Source: Gammaproteobacteria bacterium (GTDB lineage: Bacteria; Pseudomonadota; Gammaproteobacteria; Steroidobacterales; Rariloculaceae). From it: a DNA stretch of 64,000 nucleotides. A program made the position numbers and the translations under genes. Shown one piece after another: positions 43,274-52,985 of this stretch (positions within the stretch are counted from its first letter, which is position 1; the number at the start of each line of letters is the position of its first letter). The notes under the pieces were generated by a model. The model had not been told where the DNA came from. It ran no database searches and saw only the letters and a program-made list of their open reading frames with translations. The stretch is taken from the NCBI GenBank assembly GCA_017577365.1, contig PKRJ01000016.1, positions 1 through 64,000 on the forward strand, written 5' to 3'.

Positions 43274-44536
43274 TCAACGTCGCTCGACGTCGGCGGCGGT
43301 GACCGGCGGCGCGGCGTTGCCCCACGACGTTCGGATATAGGTCAGCACCGCGGCCGCGTCGGCGGCGCCGAGCTGATGCGCGAACGGCGGCATTCCGTGC
43401 GGACGAGGATTGCCCTGCGTGCTCGGCGGGAATCCGCCGAGCATGACGTTGCGGATCAGGTTCGTCGGCTCGGGCGCGGTCACGAGGCGATTGCCCGCGA
43501 GCGGCGGATAGACGTAGGGGCTGCCTTCGCCGTTCCTGCCGTGGCAATCGGCGCAGCGCTCGCGATAGATCGTTGCGCCCGCGGCGAGCACGTCGCGATA
43601 ACGCTCGGGCGAGAAGGGCCGCCGGCTCGACGGCGCGGACGGCGCCGCGGGCAGCGTCCGAACGTAGGCGACGATCGCGTCGATATCGTCCTCGGACAGA
43701 TGCTGCAGGCTCGTGAAGACGACCTCGGCCATCGGGCCCGAGACGGCCGTGTGCTTCGAGATACCCGTCGAAAGGAGCCGCGCGAGCTCCGCGGCTTCCG
43801 CGTCCGTCATCGTGCCCGACGGGTTCAACGGCGGCGCTTCCCAACCGCCTCCGGGCAGCTTGCCGCCGGAGTAGGCCGCGTCGGGATCGATGCCGCCGAG
43901 ACGTCCGCGCGGAGAGTGACACGCCTTGCAGTGGCCGAGACCCTCGACGAGGTACGCGCCGCGGTTCCACGTCTCGTCTTTCTCGGCGTCGGGCTCGAAT
44001 GCGGCCGGACGGAAATAGAGCGCGCGCCACACCTGAAGCGCGAAGCGGCTGTCGTACGGGAAGCGCAGCGCGGGCTCGACGCGCGGGCTCGCTACCGGCG
44101 GGAGCGACATCAGATACGCGAAGATCGCATCCGCGTCCTCGCGCGTGACGTACGTGTAGCTCGGATACGGGAACGCGGGGTAGAGCCTGCGGCCGTCCTT
44201 CGAGCGCCCGTGGTGCAGCGCGCGCCAGAAATCGGCGGTCGTCCAGTTGCCGATGCCGGTCTCGGGATCGGGCGTGAGATTCGTGCTGTACACGTCGCCG
44301 AACGGCGTGCGGATCGACCGGCCGCCGGCGAACAATGCGCCGCCGGGCGCGGTATGACAGCCGACGCAATTGCCGGCGCGCGCGAGGTATTCGCCTTCGG
44401 CGATACGCTCGGGCGAGAGATCGAGCGGCGTCGTCTCGATCTCCGCCGGCTCGAGCAGGTCGGGCCACGCGAGCCACAACGCGAACGCCGCGACGAGCGC
44501 CGCGGCCGCGGCGAGAATCCGCAGCGGCCGGCTCAT
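43274..44536 (-). CDS. triheme cytochrome c
   Basis: The 420-residue protein has an N-terminal signal anchor (about 5-25) and three heme c sites: CVGCH (57-61), CKACH (203-207) and CADCH (328-332). The layout matches the membrane-bound cytochrome subunit of periplasmic alcohol, aldehyde or gluconate dehydrogenases, which pass electrons to ubiquinone. No dehydrogenase subunit is adjacent. Translation is coupled to the diheme cytochrome gene (ATGA overlap). Confidence 0.93.
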   Translation of the reverse strand: MSRPLRILAAAAALVAAFALWLAWPDLLEPAEIETTPLDLSPERIAEGEYLARAGNCVGCHTAPGGALFAGGRSIRTPFGDVYSTNLTPDPETGIGNWTTADFWRALHHGRSKDGRRLYPAFPYPSYTYVTREDADAIFAYLMSLPPVASPRVEPALRFPYDSRFALQVWRALYFRPAAFEPDAEKDETWNRGAYLVEGLGHCKACHSPRGRLGGIDPDAAYSGGKLPGGGWEAPPLNPSGTMTDAEAAELARLLSTGISKHTAVSGPMAEVVFTSLQHLSEDDIDAIVAYVRTLPAAPSAPSSRRPFSPERYRDVLAAGATIYRERCADCHGRNGEGSPYVYPPLAGNRLVTAPEPTNLIRNVMLGGFPPSTQGNPRPHGMPPFAHQLGAADAAAVLTYIRTSWGNAAPPVTAADVERR

Positions 44537-45225
44537 TGCACGACTCCGCAGTCGAGCGGCAGGGACGTCGGCGGGCCTTCCGCCGGCGAATGGTCCTCGG
44601 GCAGCGGAAGGCTCGCGATGTATGCCGTTGCCGCGCCGAGATCGGCCGGGCTCAAACGCTGCGCGATCTCGGCCATGCAGTCGGGAGAGGCGGCACGCCG
44701 GGCGCCGGTCCGCCACGCGCCGAGCTGCGCGGAGAGGTATTCGGCACGAAGCCCGACGAGCCCCGGGATCGTCGGCGCGATGCCGGTCAGACGGTCGCCG
44801 TGGCAGGAACGGCACGACGGCACGCCGAGCGCCGGATCGCCGTCCTCGACGAGCGCGCGGCCGCGCTCGAGCCGTGCGTCGGCCTCGGGCAGGCTCGGCG
44901 GGGTCCACTTCGGCTCCTGCCGCGCGTAGTAGTCCGCGATCTCGCGCAGGTACTCGTCGGAGAGGTTCGCGAGCAGGCCCTCCATGATTTGGTGGCGCCG
45001 CCGACCCGAGCGGTAATGCTCGAGCTGCGCGTAGAGGTAGCCGGCGGGCTTACCGGCGATCGATGGGAAATAGGTTTCGCTGTTCGACCGGCCGGCTTCG
45101 CCGTGGCAGGAGGCGCACGCGACGAGACGCTCGGCCATCTCGGGATCGTTATCGCTCTGCTCGGTCGATGCGGTCGCGGCGGCAGCGCAAAGGGCGAGCA
45201 GGACGAGGAGGGGCGTCCGGTGCAT
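44533..45225 (-). CDS. diheme cytochrome c (c4-like)
   Basis: This 230-residue periplasmic protein has signal peptide 1-20 and two CXXCH sites: CASCH (37-41) and CRSCH (138-142). Each sits in a class I cytochrome fold, with FPSIAGKPAGYLYAQLEHY typical of cytochrome c4. It is the first gene of a two-cytochrome operon. An upstream GTG at 45228 is an alternative start. It could deliver electrons to a terminal oxidase; the partner is not in the window. Confidence 0.93.
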   Translation of the reverse strand: MHRTPLLVLLALCAAAATASTEQSDNDPEMAERLVACASCHGEAGRSNSETYFPSIAGKPAGYLYAQLEHYRSGRRRHQIMEGLLANLSDEYLREIADYYARQEPKWTPPSLPEADARLERGRALVEDGDPALGVPSCRSCHGDRLTGIAPTIPGLVGLRAEYLSAQLGAWRTGARRAASPDCMAEIAQRLSPADLGAATAYIASLPLPEDHSPAEGPPTSLPLDCGVVQ

Positions 45226-45352
45226 CACGGGTTCCCGCGCATTCCATCCTTGGAGCGGCGCGGATTATCGCAGCTTGGACGCGGTTTAGGTAGGACGGAA
45301 TACCGAAAAGCGGGCGGCGGGCCTCACCCGGCCCGCCGCGAGACGGGACGGC

Positions 45353-46309
45353 TTACGAGCTCATGGAGCTCAGGACGGCGTCCTTCTTCGCCGCCAGGAA
45401 CTGGTCGAAGCTCTTCAACCCGGGGTGAAGCTTGCGCGCTTCCTCCGCGCTGCGCGCCCCGACGACTTGTTTCTCGAAGTCCCGGTAGATCTGGAACATG
45501 TTGCCGAGCTCGTCCGCGCCCGGGAAACCGAAGCCGCGATACGCGTCCGGCTCGACGGCGTTGTAGCGGACCGAGTCGAGCCCGTAGGCGGACTGGATCT
45601 TCCGGCACATCTCTTCGATCGTCAGCGCCTCGCCCATGATGCCGACGGTCTTGCCGATGTACTGGTCGCCGGCTTTGAAAATACCGTACGCGACCGCGCC
45701 GATATCGTCGGCGTCGATGCCCGCGAGCTTGGCGTTGCCCATCGGCAAGGTCCACGCATAGCCGCCGTCTTCGGCTTTCTTCGGGCCGAGGCCGAACATG
45801 TAGAAGTTGTCCCAATAGAACGACGCGAGCAGCTTCGTCAGCGGCAGGCCCGCGAAGTACTCGTCCGCTTCGGCCTTCGCGTCGAAGTGGGGCACGCGAT
45901 ATTTCTCCTGCAGCATCGGCATGCGCTGATCGCCCGGCGGCAAGAGCTTGCGCGTATCCTCGAGGGTCGACCAGATGACGTGCTTGACGGCTGCGGCGCG
46001 GGCTGCGTCCGCGGCGTTCTTCGCTTGAGCCTTCTCCTTCTCGCCCGAGAAGTGCTCCCAGAAGTTCGTCACGACGAAAACCCCGTGCGCGCCGGCGAAG
46101 GCCTTCTTCAGGCTTTCGACGTCGTCGAGATCGGCCTTGACGACCTCCGCGCCCTGGCTCGCGAGCGCTTTGGCTTTGTCCTTGCTCGGATCGCGGGTGA
46201 TGGCCCGGCACGCGAAGCCGCCGGATGAATCCGCGAGGATCGCGCGACAGAGCCCTCCGCCCTGTGCTCCGGTCGCGCCCAGCACTGCGATGATTTTCTT
46301 GTCGGCCAT
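45353..46309 (-). CDS. NmrA-like NAD(P)-binding protein
   Basis: The 318-residue atypical short-chain dehydrogenase/reductase has the dinucleotide motif GATGAQGG (10-17) and NmrA-family features (VTNFWEHFSGEKEKAQ, VKHVIWSTLEDTRKL). The catalytic Tyr-X3-Lys is not in the usual form, as in NmrA and HSCARG, which sense redox cofactors rather than catalyse. AGAGAAGAAC precedes the ATG. It is a single gene with a gap on each side. Confidence 0.87.
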   Translation of the reverse strand: MADKKIIAVLGATGAQGGGLCRAILADSSGGFACRAITRDPSKDKAKALASQGAEVVKADLDDVESLKKAFAGAHGVFVVTNFWEHFSGEKEKAQAKNAADAARAAAVKHVIWSTLEDTRKLLPPGDQRMPMLQEKYRVPHFDAKAEADEYFAGLPLTKLLASFYWDNFYMFGLGPKKAEDGGYAWTLPMGNAKLAGIDADDIGAVAYGIFKAGDQYIGKTVGIMGEALTIEEMCRKIQSAYGLDSVRYNAVEPDAYRGFGFPGADELGNMFQIYRDFEKQVVGARSAEEARKLHPGLKSFDQFLAAKKDAVLSSMSS

Positions 46310-46468
46310 GTTCTTCTCTCTGTGTTACGGCGTGGGGTGAAACCGCTAGCATAAACGTTCCGGTACGCCCGCTGCAGCTGTCGGACTTTGCCGTTGCCGA
46401 ACAGGGCGGCGCGCGCGGCCGATGATCGGCGGAAGCCCTAGGCTCGATTCGGAGAACGGAGCCGGCGC

Positions 46469-47092
46469 ATGAACCAGATCTGGCAGTGCCCGGACGGCGC
46501 GGACGCGGTCGTCGTGCTCGCGCACGGCGCGGGCGCCGGCATGGAGCACCGCAACATGCAATCGATCGCCGATGCGCTCGAGCGGAGCGGAATCGGCACG
46601 CTGCGCTTCAATTTCCCGTTCATCGACGCGGGCAGGATGCGGGTCGATTCGAAGGATGTCGCGATCGCGGCGATCGTCGACGCGTACGTCGAGGCGAAGC
46701 GCCGGACCGATCGGCCGATCTTCGTCGGCGGCCATTCGTTCGGAGGAAGGATGGCGACGCATGCCGCGGCCGAAGGGAAGCTCGCTCCCGCGGGCCTCGT
46801 GCTTTATTCCTTTCCGCTCCACGCGGCCGGTAAACCCGGCATCGAAAGAGCGGCGCATCTCGAGCGCATCGGGCTGCCGATGCTGTTCGTGTCCGGTACT
46901 CGCGACGCGCTCGCAGAGCTGGTGCTGCTCGAGCCGCTCGTGCGGGGATTGCCGCGCGCCGAGCTCTACCTGCTCGATACGGCCGATCACGGCTATCGGA
47001 TCAAGAAGCGGGAACGCGCATCGGATGAGGACGTGTTCGCCGAGCTGGCGCGTGCGACGCGGCGCTTCGTCGACCGGGTGATGCGCGACTGA
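46469..47092 (+). CDS. alpha/beta hydrolase (KANL3/Tex30-like)
   Basis: The 207-residue hydrolase fold has VVVLAHGAGAGMEHRNM near the N-terminus and the nucleophile elbow GGHSFGGR (Ser90). Asp in VSGTRDAL and His in DTADHGYRI complete the triad. This compact KANL3/Tex30-like group has no agreed substrate. No signal peptide. Confidence 0.88.
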   Translation: MNQIWQCPDGADAVVVLAHGAGAGMEHRNMQSIADALERSGIGTLRFNFPFIDAGRMRVDSKDVAIAAIVDAYVEAKRRTDRPIFVGGHSFGGRMATHAAAEGKLAPAGLVLYSFPLHAAGKPGIERAAHLERIGLPMLFVSGTRDALAELVLLEPLVRGLPRAELYLLDTADHGYRIKKRERASDEDVFAELARATRRFVDRVMRD

Positions 47093-47205
47093 GCCGTCGA
47101 GGCTCGCCTTCGAGCCCGCGGGATTCGTGCCGGCGGCCGGGCTGTGTTAGCTTCCCTCCGGTCCGCCGGGGAGCCGTCTCGGCGAGAAGGAGCGCTTGCC
47201 GTTCG

Positions 47206-47985
47206 ATGTTTCCCATACGGGACGACAACCCGCACTTCATGACGCCTTACGCGACGATCGCGATCATCGCGCTCAACGTCGCGGCGTGGGTGCTGCTGCA
47301 GGGCTTCGGCACCGAGCCCGCGCTGTCCGCGTCCGTCTGTCGTCTCGGGCTGATCCCGGGCGAGCTGCTGCAGACGGTTCAGCCCGGGACGCGGCTTCCC
47401 ATGGGGCCGAACATGTTCTGCGAGATCGGCGGGGAGTCGACCTGGTATACCGTGCTGACGTCGATGTTCATGCACGGCGGCTGGTTCCACATCATCGGCA
47501 ACATGTGGTTCCTGTGGATCTTCGGCAATAACGTCGAGGACTCGATGGGCCACGTGCGGTTCGTGGTCTTCTACCTGCTCTGCGGATTCGCGGCCGCGGC
47601 GGCGCAGGTGCTCGCGGATCCGGCATCCCCGGTGCCGATGGTCGGCGCCTCGGGCGCAATCGGCGGCGTGATGGGCGCGTATATCCTGCTCTATCCGCGG
47701 GTGCACGTTCACATGCTCGTGTTCCTCGGGTTCCTCGTCACGACGGTCGCCGTGCCGGCGTTCCTGATGCTCGGATACTGGCTGCTGATACAGCTCATCA
47801 GCGGCTTCGCGTCGATCGGCGCGGAAGGAGGCGGAGTGGCGTTCTGGGCGCACGTCGGCGGGTTCGTCGCCGGCGCGGTCCTCGTGGGGCTCTTCAAAGA
47901 TCCGCAGCTCGTCGCGCGTCACCCGTATCATGGGTGGCAGAGCCGGTCGCCGACCCGAAGCTGGCGCCGGATCGACCGGTGGTGA
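47206..47985 (+). CDS. rhomboid-family intramembrane serine protease
   Basis: The 259-residue membrane protease has six or so helices. The rhomboid motifs are present: HGGWFHIIGNMWFLWIFG (90-107), catalytic Ser149 in GASGAIGG and catalytic His216 in WAHVGGF. A short Arg/Ser-rich cytoplasmic tail follows. The first loop (about 35-80) contains two cysteines. Substrate unknown. Confidence 0.94.
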   Translation: MFPIRDDNPHFMTPYATIAIIALNVAAWVLLQGFGTEPALSASVCRLGLIPGELLQTVQPGTRLPMGPNMFCEIGGESTWYTVLTSMFMHGGWFHIIGNMWFLWIFGNNVEDSMGHVRFVVFYLLCGFAAAAAQVLADPASPVPMVGASGAIGGVMGAYILLYPRVHVHMLVFLGFLVTTVAVPAFLMLGYWLLIQLISGFASIGAEGGGVAFWAHVGGFVAGAVLVGLFKDPQLVARHPYHGWQSRSPTRSWRRIDRW

Positions 47986-48025
47986 TCCGGGCCGAAAGCT
48001 GCCGCAACCTCCGCGGCTTTCGGGC

Positions 48026-48053
48026 TTGACTCCCGCAGGTAAGCCCCTATATT
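48026..48053 (+). promoter_or_regulatory. sigma70-type groESL promoter
   Basis: TTGACT (48026-48031) and TATATT (48048-48053) are spaced by 16 bases. Transcription would start near 48060, inside the CIRCE element, so repressor binding would block initiation. Confidence 0.8.
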
Positions 48054-48055
48054 TG

Positions 48056-48082
48056 TTAGCACTCTCCGCCTGAGAGTGCTAA
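48056..48082 (+). promoter_or_regulatory. CIRCE operator (HrcA binding site)
   Basis: TTAGCACTC-N9-GAGTGCTAA is a perfect match to the CIRCE consensus, overlapping the start of the groESL transcript. It implies HrcA repression that GroEL itself modulates. The hrcA gene is not in the window. Confidence 0.97.
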
Positions 48083-48142
48083 CAAATCCAAAAATTGACA
48101 AGTTTTTCAGTGGATTAGGCCTAATTCAGGAGGTCGCAAGAG

Positions 48143-48433
48143 ATGAAGATTCGTCCCTTGCACGATCGCGTGATCGTCAAGCGCGTTGAGGAAACCAGGA
48201 CCTCTCCCGGCGGCATCGTGATCCCCGACACCGCCGCGGAGAAGCCGAGCCGGGGCGAGGTCATCGCTGTCGGCAAGGGCAAGATCCTCGAGACCGGTGA
48301 GGTTCGTCCGCTCGACGTGAAGGTCGGCGACGAGGTGCTGTTCGGCAAGTACTCGGGGAACGAAGTCAAGGTCGACGGGGAGGAGATCGTCGTTCTCCGC
48401 GAGGACGACATTCTCGCCGTCTTCGAGAAGTAA
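48143..48433 (+). CDS. groES: co-chaperonin GroES
   Basis: This 96-residue GroES begins MKIRPLHDRVIVKRVEE. The mobile loop (about 16-34, containing TSPGGIVIPDTAAEKP) binds GroEL, and the roof loop follows. AGGAGG lies nine to fourteen bases before the ATG. It is the first gene of the CIRCE-controlled operon. Confidence 0.98.
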   Translation: MKIRPLHDRVIVKRVEETRTSPGGIVIPDTAAEKPSRGEVIAVGKGKILETGEVRPLDVKVGDEVLFGKYSGNEVKVDGEEIVVLREDDILAVFEK

Positions 48434-48463
48434 TTTTCACTCGCCAACTCAGAGGAAAGTGCA

Positions 48464-50098
<1,635 letters not shown>

Positions 50099-50110
50099 TC
50101 GCGCCTCGAT

Positions 50111-50134
50111 GCCGCGCGGCTACGGCCGCGCGGC
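50111..50134 (+). terminator. GC hairpin after groEL
   Basis: GCCGCGCGGC (50111-50120) pairs with 50125-50134 across a 4-base loop, 12 bases after the groEL stop. No T-run; Rho-type or attenuating role possible. Confidence 0.45.
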
Positions 50135-50146
50135 GATACCGCCGAA

Positions 50147-50181
50147 GGCGCCGCCGTCGTCTCTTGGTCGGCGGCGGCGCC
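50147..50181 (+). terminator. second GC hairpin after groEL
   Basis: GGCGCCGCCG (50147-50156) pairs with CGGCGGCGCC (50172-50181) across 15 bases. Together with the first hairpin it makes a double structure after the chaperonin operon. No T-run. Confidence 0.35.
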
Positions 50182-50321
50182 GCACCGGCCGCGCTACGAG
50201 CGGCCGGGCGTTTGCAATCTCATCGACGGACGAAGGGAGGGCATTCGATACGACCGGCTCCGGATGCAGGAATGACGTAGAGCGCATCCGGAAAACAACG
50301 AGCGATCTTCGGAGAGAAGTC

Positions 50322-50528
50322 ATGCGAGGTCGACAGCGTGATCCGATGAGCGTCATCGACGAGTCATTGCTTTACGACGACTTCGATGTGGAGGGCTTTC
50401 TGAAGTCGATCGAGAAGCTGAAGCTCGATACGACCGGCATGCGCAGGCCGGATCGCTTCGGACTTGGCCTTCGGGCAAGGCCGAATGCCGGATTCGACAC
50501 GCACCGGCCGGCGGATCGCGGCCGGTAA
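50322..50528 (+). CDS. small protein of unknown function ahead of the GT4 gene
   Basis: This is a 68-residue frame whose ATG follows GGAG by seven bases. The middle part (SVIDESLLYDDFDVEGFLKSIEKLKLD) is acidic and helical; the C-terminus is Arg-rich. No family is recognised. It lies 86 bases before the glycosyltransferase gene in the same direction and may share its transcript. An internal ATG at 50346 lacks a ribosome binding site. Confidence 0.5.
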   Translation: MRGRQRDPMSVIDESLLYDDFDVEGFLKSIEKLKLDTTGMRRPDRFGLGLRARPNAGFDTHRPADRGR

Positions 50529-50614
50529 CGCGGGCCCCGCGGCCGGCCCGCGCTCGAGTCTTCCGTGGGCCGCCGCTCCCGCGCGTAGCTCGTTACGAAC
50601 GGGAGGATGCACCA

Positions 50615-52969
50615 ATGAGCGTTGCTCAAGCAGGCGCCGCCGCGCGCCCATTGCGCCCCTATCGCAACGAAGGAACGACCCGCGTCGCGCTGCTCGGCAG
50701 CTATACGCCGCGCCGCTGCGGTCTCGCGACGTTCGGCGCGGATCTCGCGCACGCGATCTCGAAGGCCGGTGCGGCCGAGGTCGACGTCGTCGCGATGAAC
50801 GATCGGGTCGACGAGTACGCCTACCCCGACGAGGTCAAGTTCGAGATCTCGCAGAACGTTCTCGACGCGTACGGGAAGGCGGCCGACTTCCTGAACATGA
50901 ACCTCGTCGACGTCGTCAGCGTCCAGCACGAGTTCGGCATCTACGGCGGCGCGGACGGCACGCACTTGCTGAAGCTGCTCCGTCAGCTTCGCATGCCGAT
51001 CGTCACGACGCTGCATACGGTGCTCGAGAAGCCGTCGGCGCGGCAGCGCGACGTGATCCAGGAGATCGCGGACATCAGTGACCGTCTGGTCGTGATGACC
51101 GAGACGGGCCGGCGATTTCTCGAGCAGGTGTATGGCGTCGATCCCGCGCGCGTCGCGGTCATCCCGCACGGCATTCCGGATCTGCCTTTCGTCGACCCGA
51201 GCTTCTACAAGGACCAGTTCGGCGTCGAAGGCAAGAAGGTCGTGCTGACGTTCGGCTTGCTCGGCCCGAGCAAGGGCATCGAGACGATGATCCGCGCGCT
51301 GCCGGCCGTGACCGCGGCGCATCCGGACGTCGTCTACGTCGTCGTCGGCGCGACGCATCCGCACGTCCGGCAGCTGCACGGCGAGTCGTATCGGCGGCAT
51401 CTGCAGAAGCTCGCCGCCGAGCTCGACGTCGATCGCTATCTGATCTTCCACGAGCGCTACGTCGACCTCACCGAGCTCTGCGAATGGCTCGGCGCGGCGG
51501 ACGTCTACGTGACTCCGTATCCGAGCAAGGATCAGATCGTCTCCGGCACGCTCGCGTACGCGATGGGCGCCGGGAAGGCGGTCGTCTCGACGCCGTACTG
51601 GCACGCCGCGGAGATGCTCGCGGACGGGCGGGGCGTGCTCGTCGGCTTCGGCGACGTCGACGAGACGGCCCGTGCGATCATCCGACTGCTCGACGACGAG
51701 CGCGAGCGCGACGCGATCCGCAAGCGCGCCTACGCGTACACGCGCTCGCATACGTGGGCGAACGTCGGCGCGCGGTATCTCGAGCTCTTCGCCGAGGTGC
51801 GCGCGGAGCGCGCGAAACGTCCGCGGCCGACCTTCGCCGCGAGGACGGAGCGCGACCGCAACCAACCGCTGCCGAGCGTGTCGCTGACGCACCTCGAGCG
51901 GCTGACCGACGACGTCGGCATCCTGCAGCACGCGAAGAGCTTCGTGCCGCTGCGCGATCACGGCTACTGCACGGACGACAACGCGAGGGCGCTGATCGTC
52001 GCGCTGAGGCTGCGCCGTCACGTCGAGGCGACCGCGCTGCTCGACGAGCTCGCGGTCCGGTATCTCGCGTTTCTCGAGCACGCGTTCAACGCCGAGCGCG
52101 GCGCGTTCCGCAACTTCCTGGGCTACGACCGGCGCTGGCTCGAGGACGTCGGCTCGCCGGACAGCCACGGCCGCGGGATCTGGGCGCTCGGCGTCGCGGC
52201 CGCCGAGTGGAATGACCCGAGCATCAAGGCCGGATGCTTGACGCTCTTGCACGACGCGCTGCCGCGGCTCGACGGCGTGCCGTATCTCCGCTCGCTCGCG
52301 ATGGCGCTGCTCGGTATCGCCGCCGCGTATCGAGAGTTCGACGGCGACGTCACGCTGAAGGGCGCGCTCCGGCGCATCGCGACGCGCCTTTACAAAGCGT
52401 TCGCCGCGACGCGGTCGAACGACGAATGGCCTTGGCCCGAAGAGGTGCTCACGTACGCGAATGCCGTGCTGCCGCACGGCTTGATCGCCGCCGGCGATGC
52501 GCTCGGCCGAAATGACATGATCGAGACCGGCGTCCGTGCGTTGCAGTGGCTGATGCGCGTGCAGACGATCGACGGCCGCTTCGTCCCGATCGGCAACGAA
52601 GGTTGGTATGCGCGCGGTGGGCGGCGCGCACGTTTCTCGCAACAGCCTATCGAGGCCGACACTTCCGTTGCGGCGTGCGCCGCCGCCTATCGCGCGACCC
52701 ACGATCCCGCCTGGATCGCCGAAGCGACTCGCGCCTTTCGCTGGTTCGTCGGCTACAACGATCTCGGTGTGCCGGTGTGGGACGAGAGCACCGGCGGTTG
52801 CAGGGACGGGCTCGGGCACTCGGGCGTGAGCGACAACCAAGGCGCGGAATCCACGCTCGCGTGGCTCAATGCGCTCGCCGAGATGCACGAGCTGTCGGAA
52901 GCCCGCGAGCTCGAGCGGCAGCAGGGCGCGGCGGAGCTTTATTCGGCGCGTGTTCGGTCGGCATGGTGA
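50615..52969 (+). CDS. GT4 glycosyltransferase fused to an alpha/alpha-barrel-like domain
   Basis: The 784-residue protein has two parts. Residues about 20-405 are a GT-B glycosyltransferase of family 4: VALLGSYTPRRCGLATF, VVSVQHEFGIYGG, VVLTFGLLGPSKGIETMIRA and the nucleotide-sugar region YPSKDQIVSGTLAYAMGAGK. Residues about 425-784 are helical with GYCTDDNARALIVAL, GSPDSHGRGIWALGVAA and DEWPWPEEVLTYANAVLPHG, resembling the (alpha/alpha)6 toroids of glycan-active enzymes. It is paired with a GH130 gene 16 bases downstream. There is no signal peptide. It probably builds or remodels a cytoplasmic mannose-type glycan; this is inference. Confidence 0.88.
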   Translation: MSVAQAGAAARPLRPYRNEGTTRVALLGSYTPRRCGLATFGADLAHAISKAGAAEVDVVAMNDRVDEYAYPDEVKFEISQNVLDAYGKAADFLNMNLVDVVSVQHEFGIYGGADGTHLLKLLRQLRMPIVTTLHTVLEKPSARQRDVIQEIADISDRLVVMTETGRRFLEQVYGVDPARVAVIPHGIPDLPFVDPSFYKDQFGVEGKKVVLTFGLLGPSKGIETMIRALPAVTAAHPDVVYVVVGATHPHVRQLHGESYRRHLQKLAAELDVDRYLIFHERYVDLTELCEWLGAADVYVTPYPSKDQIVSGTLAYAMGAGKAVVSTPYWHAAEMLADGRGVLVGFGDVDETARAIIRLLDDERERDAIRKRAYAYTRSHTWANVGARYLELFAEVRAERAKRPRPTFAARTERDRNQPLPSVSLTHLERLTDDVGILQHAKSFVPLRDHGYCTDDNARALIVALRLRRHVEATALLDELAVRYLAFLEHAFNAERGAFRNFLGYDRRWLEDVGSPDSHGRGIWALGVAAAEWNDPSIKAGCLTLLHDALPRLDGVPYLRSLAMALLGIAAAYREFDGDVTLKGALRRIATRLYKAFAATRSNDEWPWPEEVLTYANAVLPHGLIAAGDALGRNDMIETGVRALQWLMRVQTIDGRFVPIGNEGWYARGGRRARFSQQPIEADTSVAACAAAYRATHDPAWIAEATRAFRWFVGYNDLGVPVWDESTGGCRDGLGHSGVSDNQGAESTLAWLNALAEMHELSEARELERQQGAAELYSARVRSAW

Positions 52970-52985
52970 TCAACGGAAGGGAATC

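Noticed and set aside
50245..50438. 14-base direct repeat (TCGATACGACCGGC) at 50245-50258 and 50425-50438
   Set aside because: Only two copies, one inside the small coding frame; likely chance in GC-rich DNA and no sign of an attachment site.
50372..52888. 838-codon open frame opposite the GT4 gene
   Set aside because: Mirror image of a gene with high third-position G/C; no recognisable motif, and the plus-strand product has clear GT4 features.
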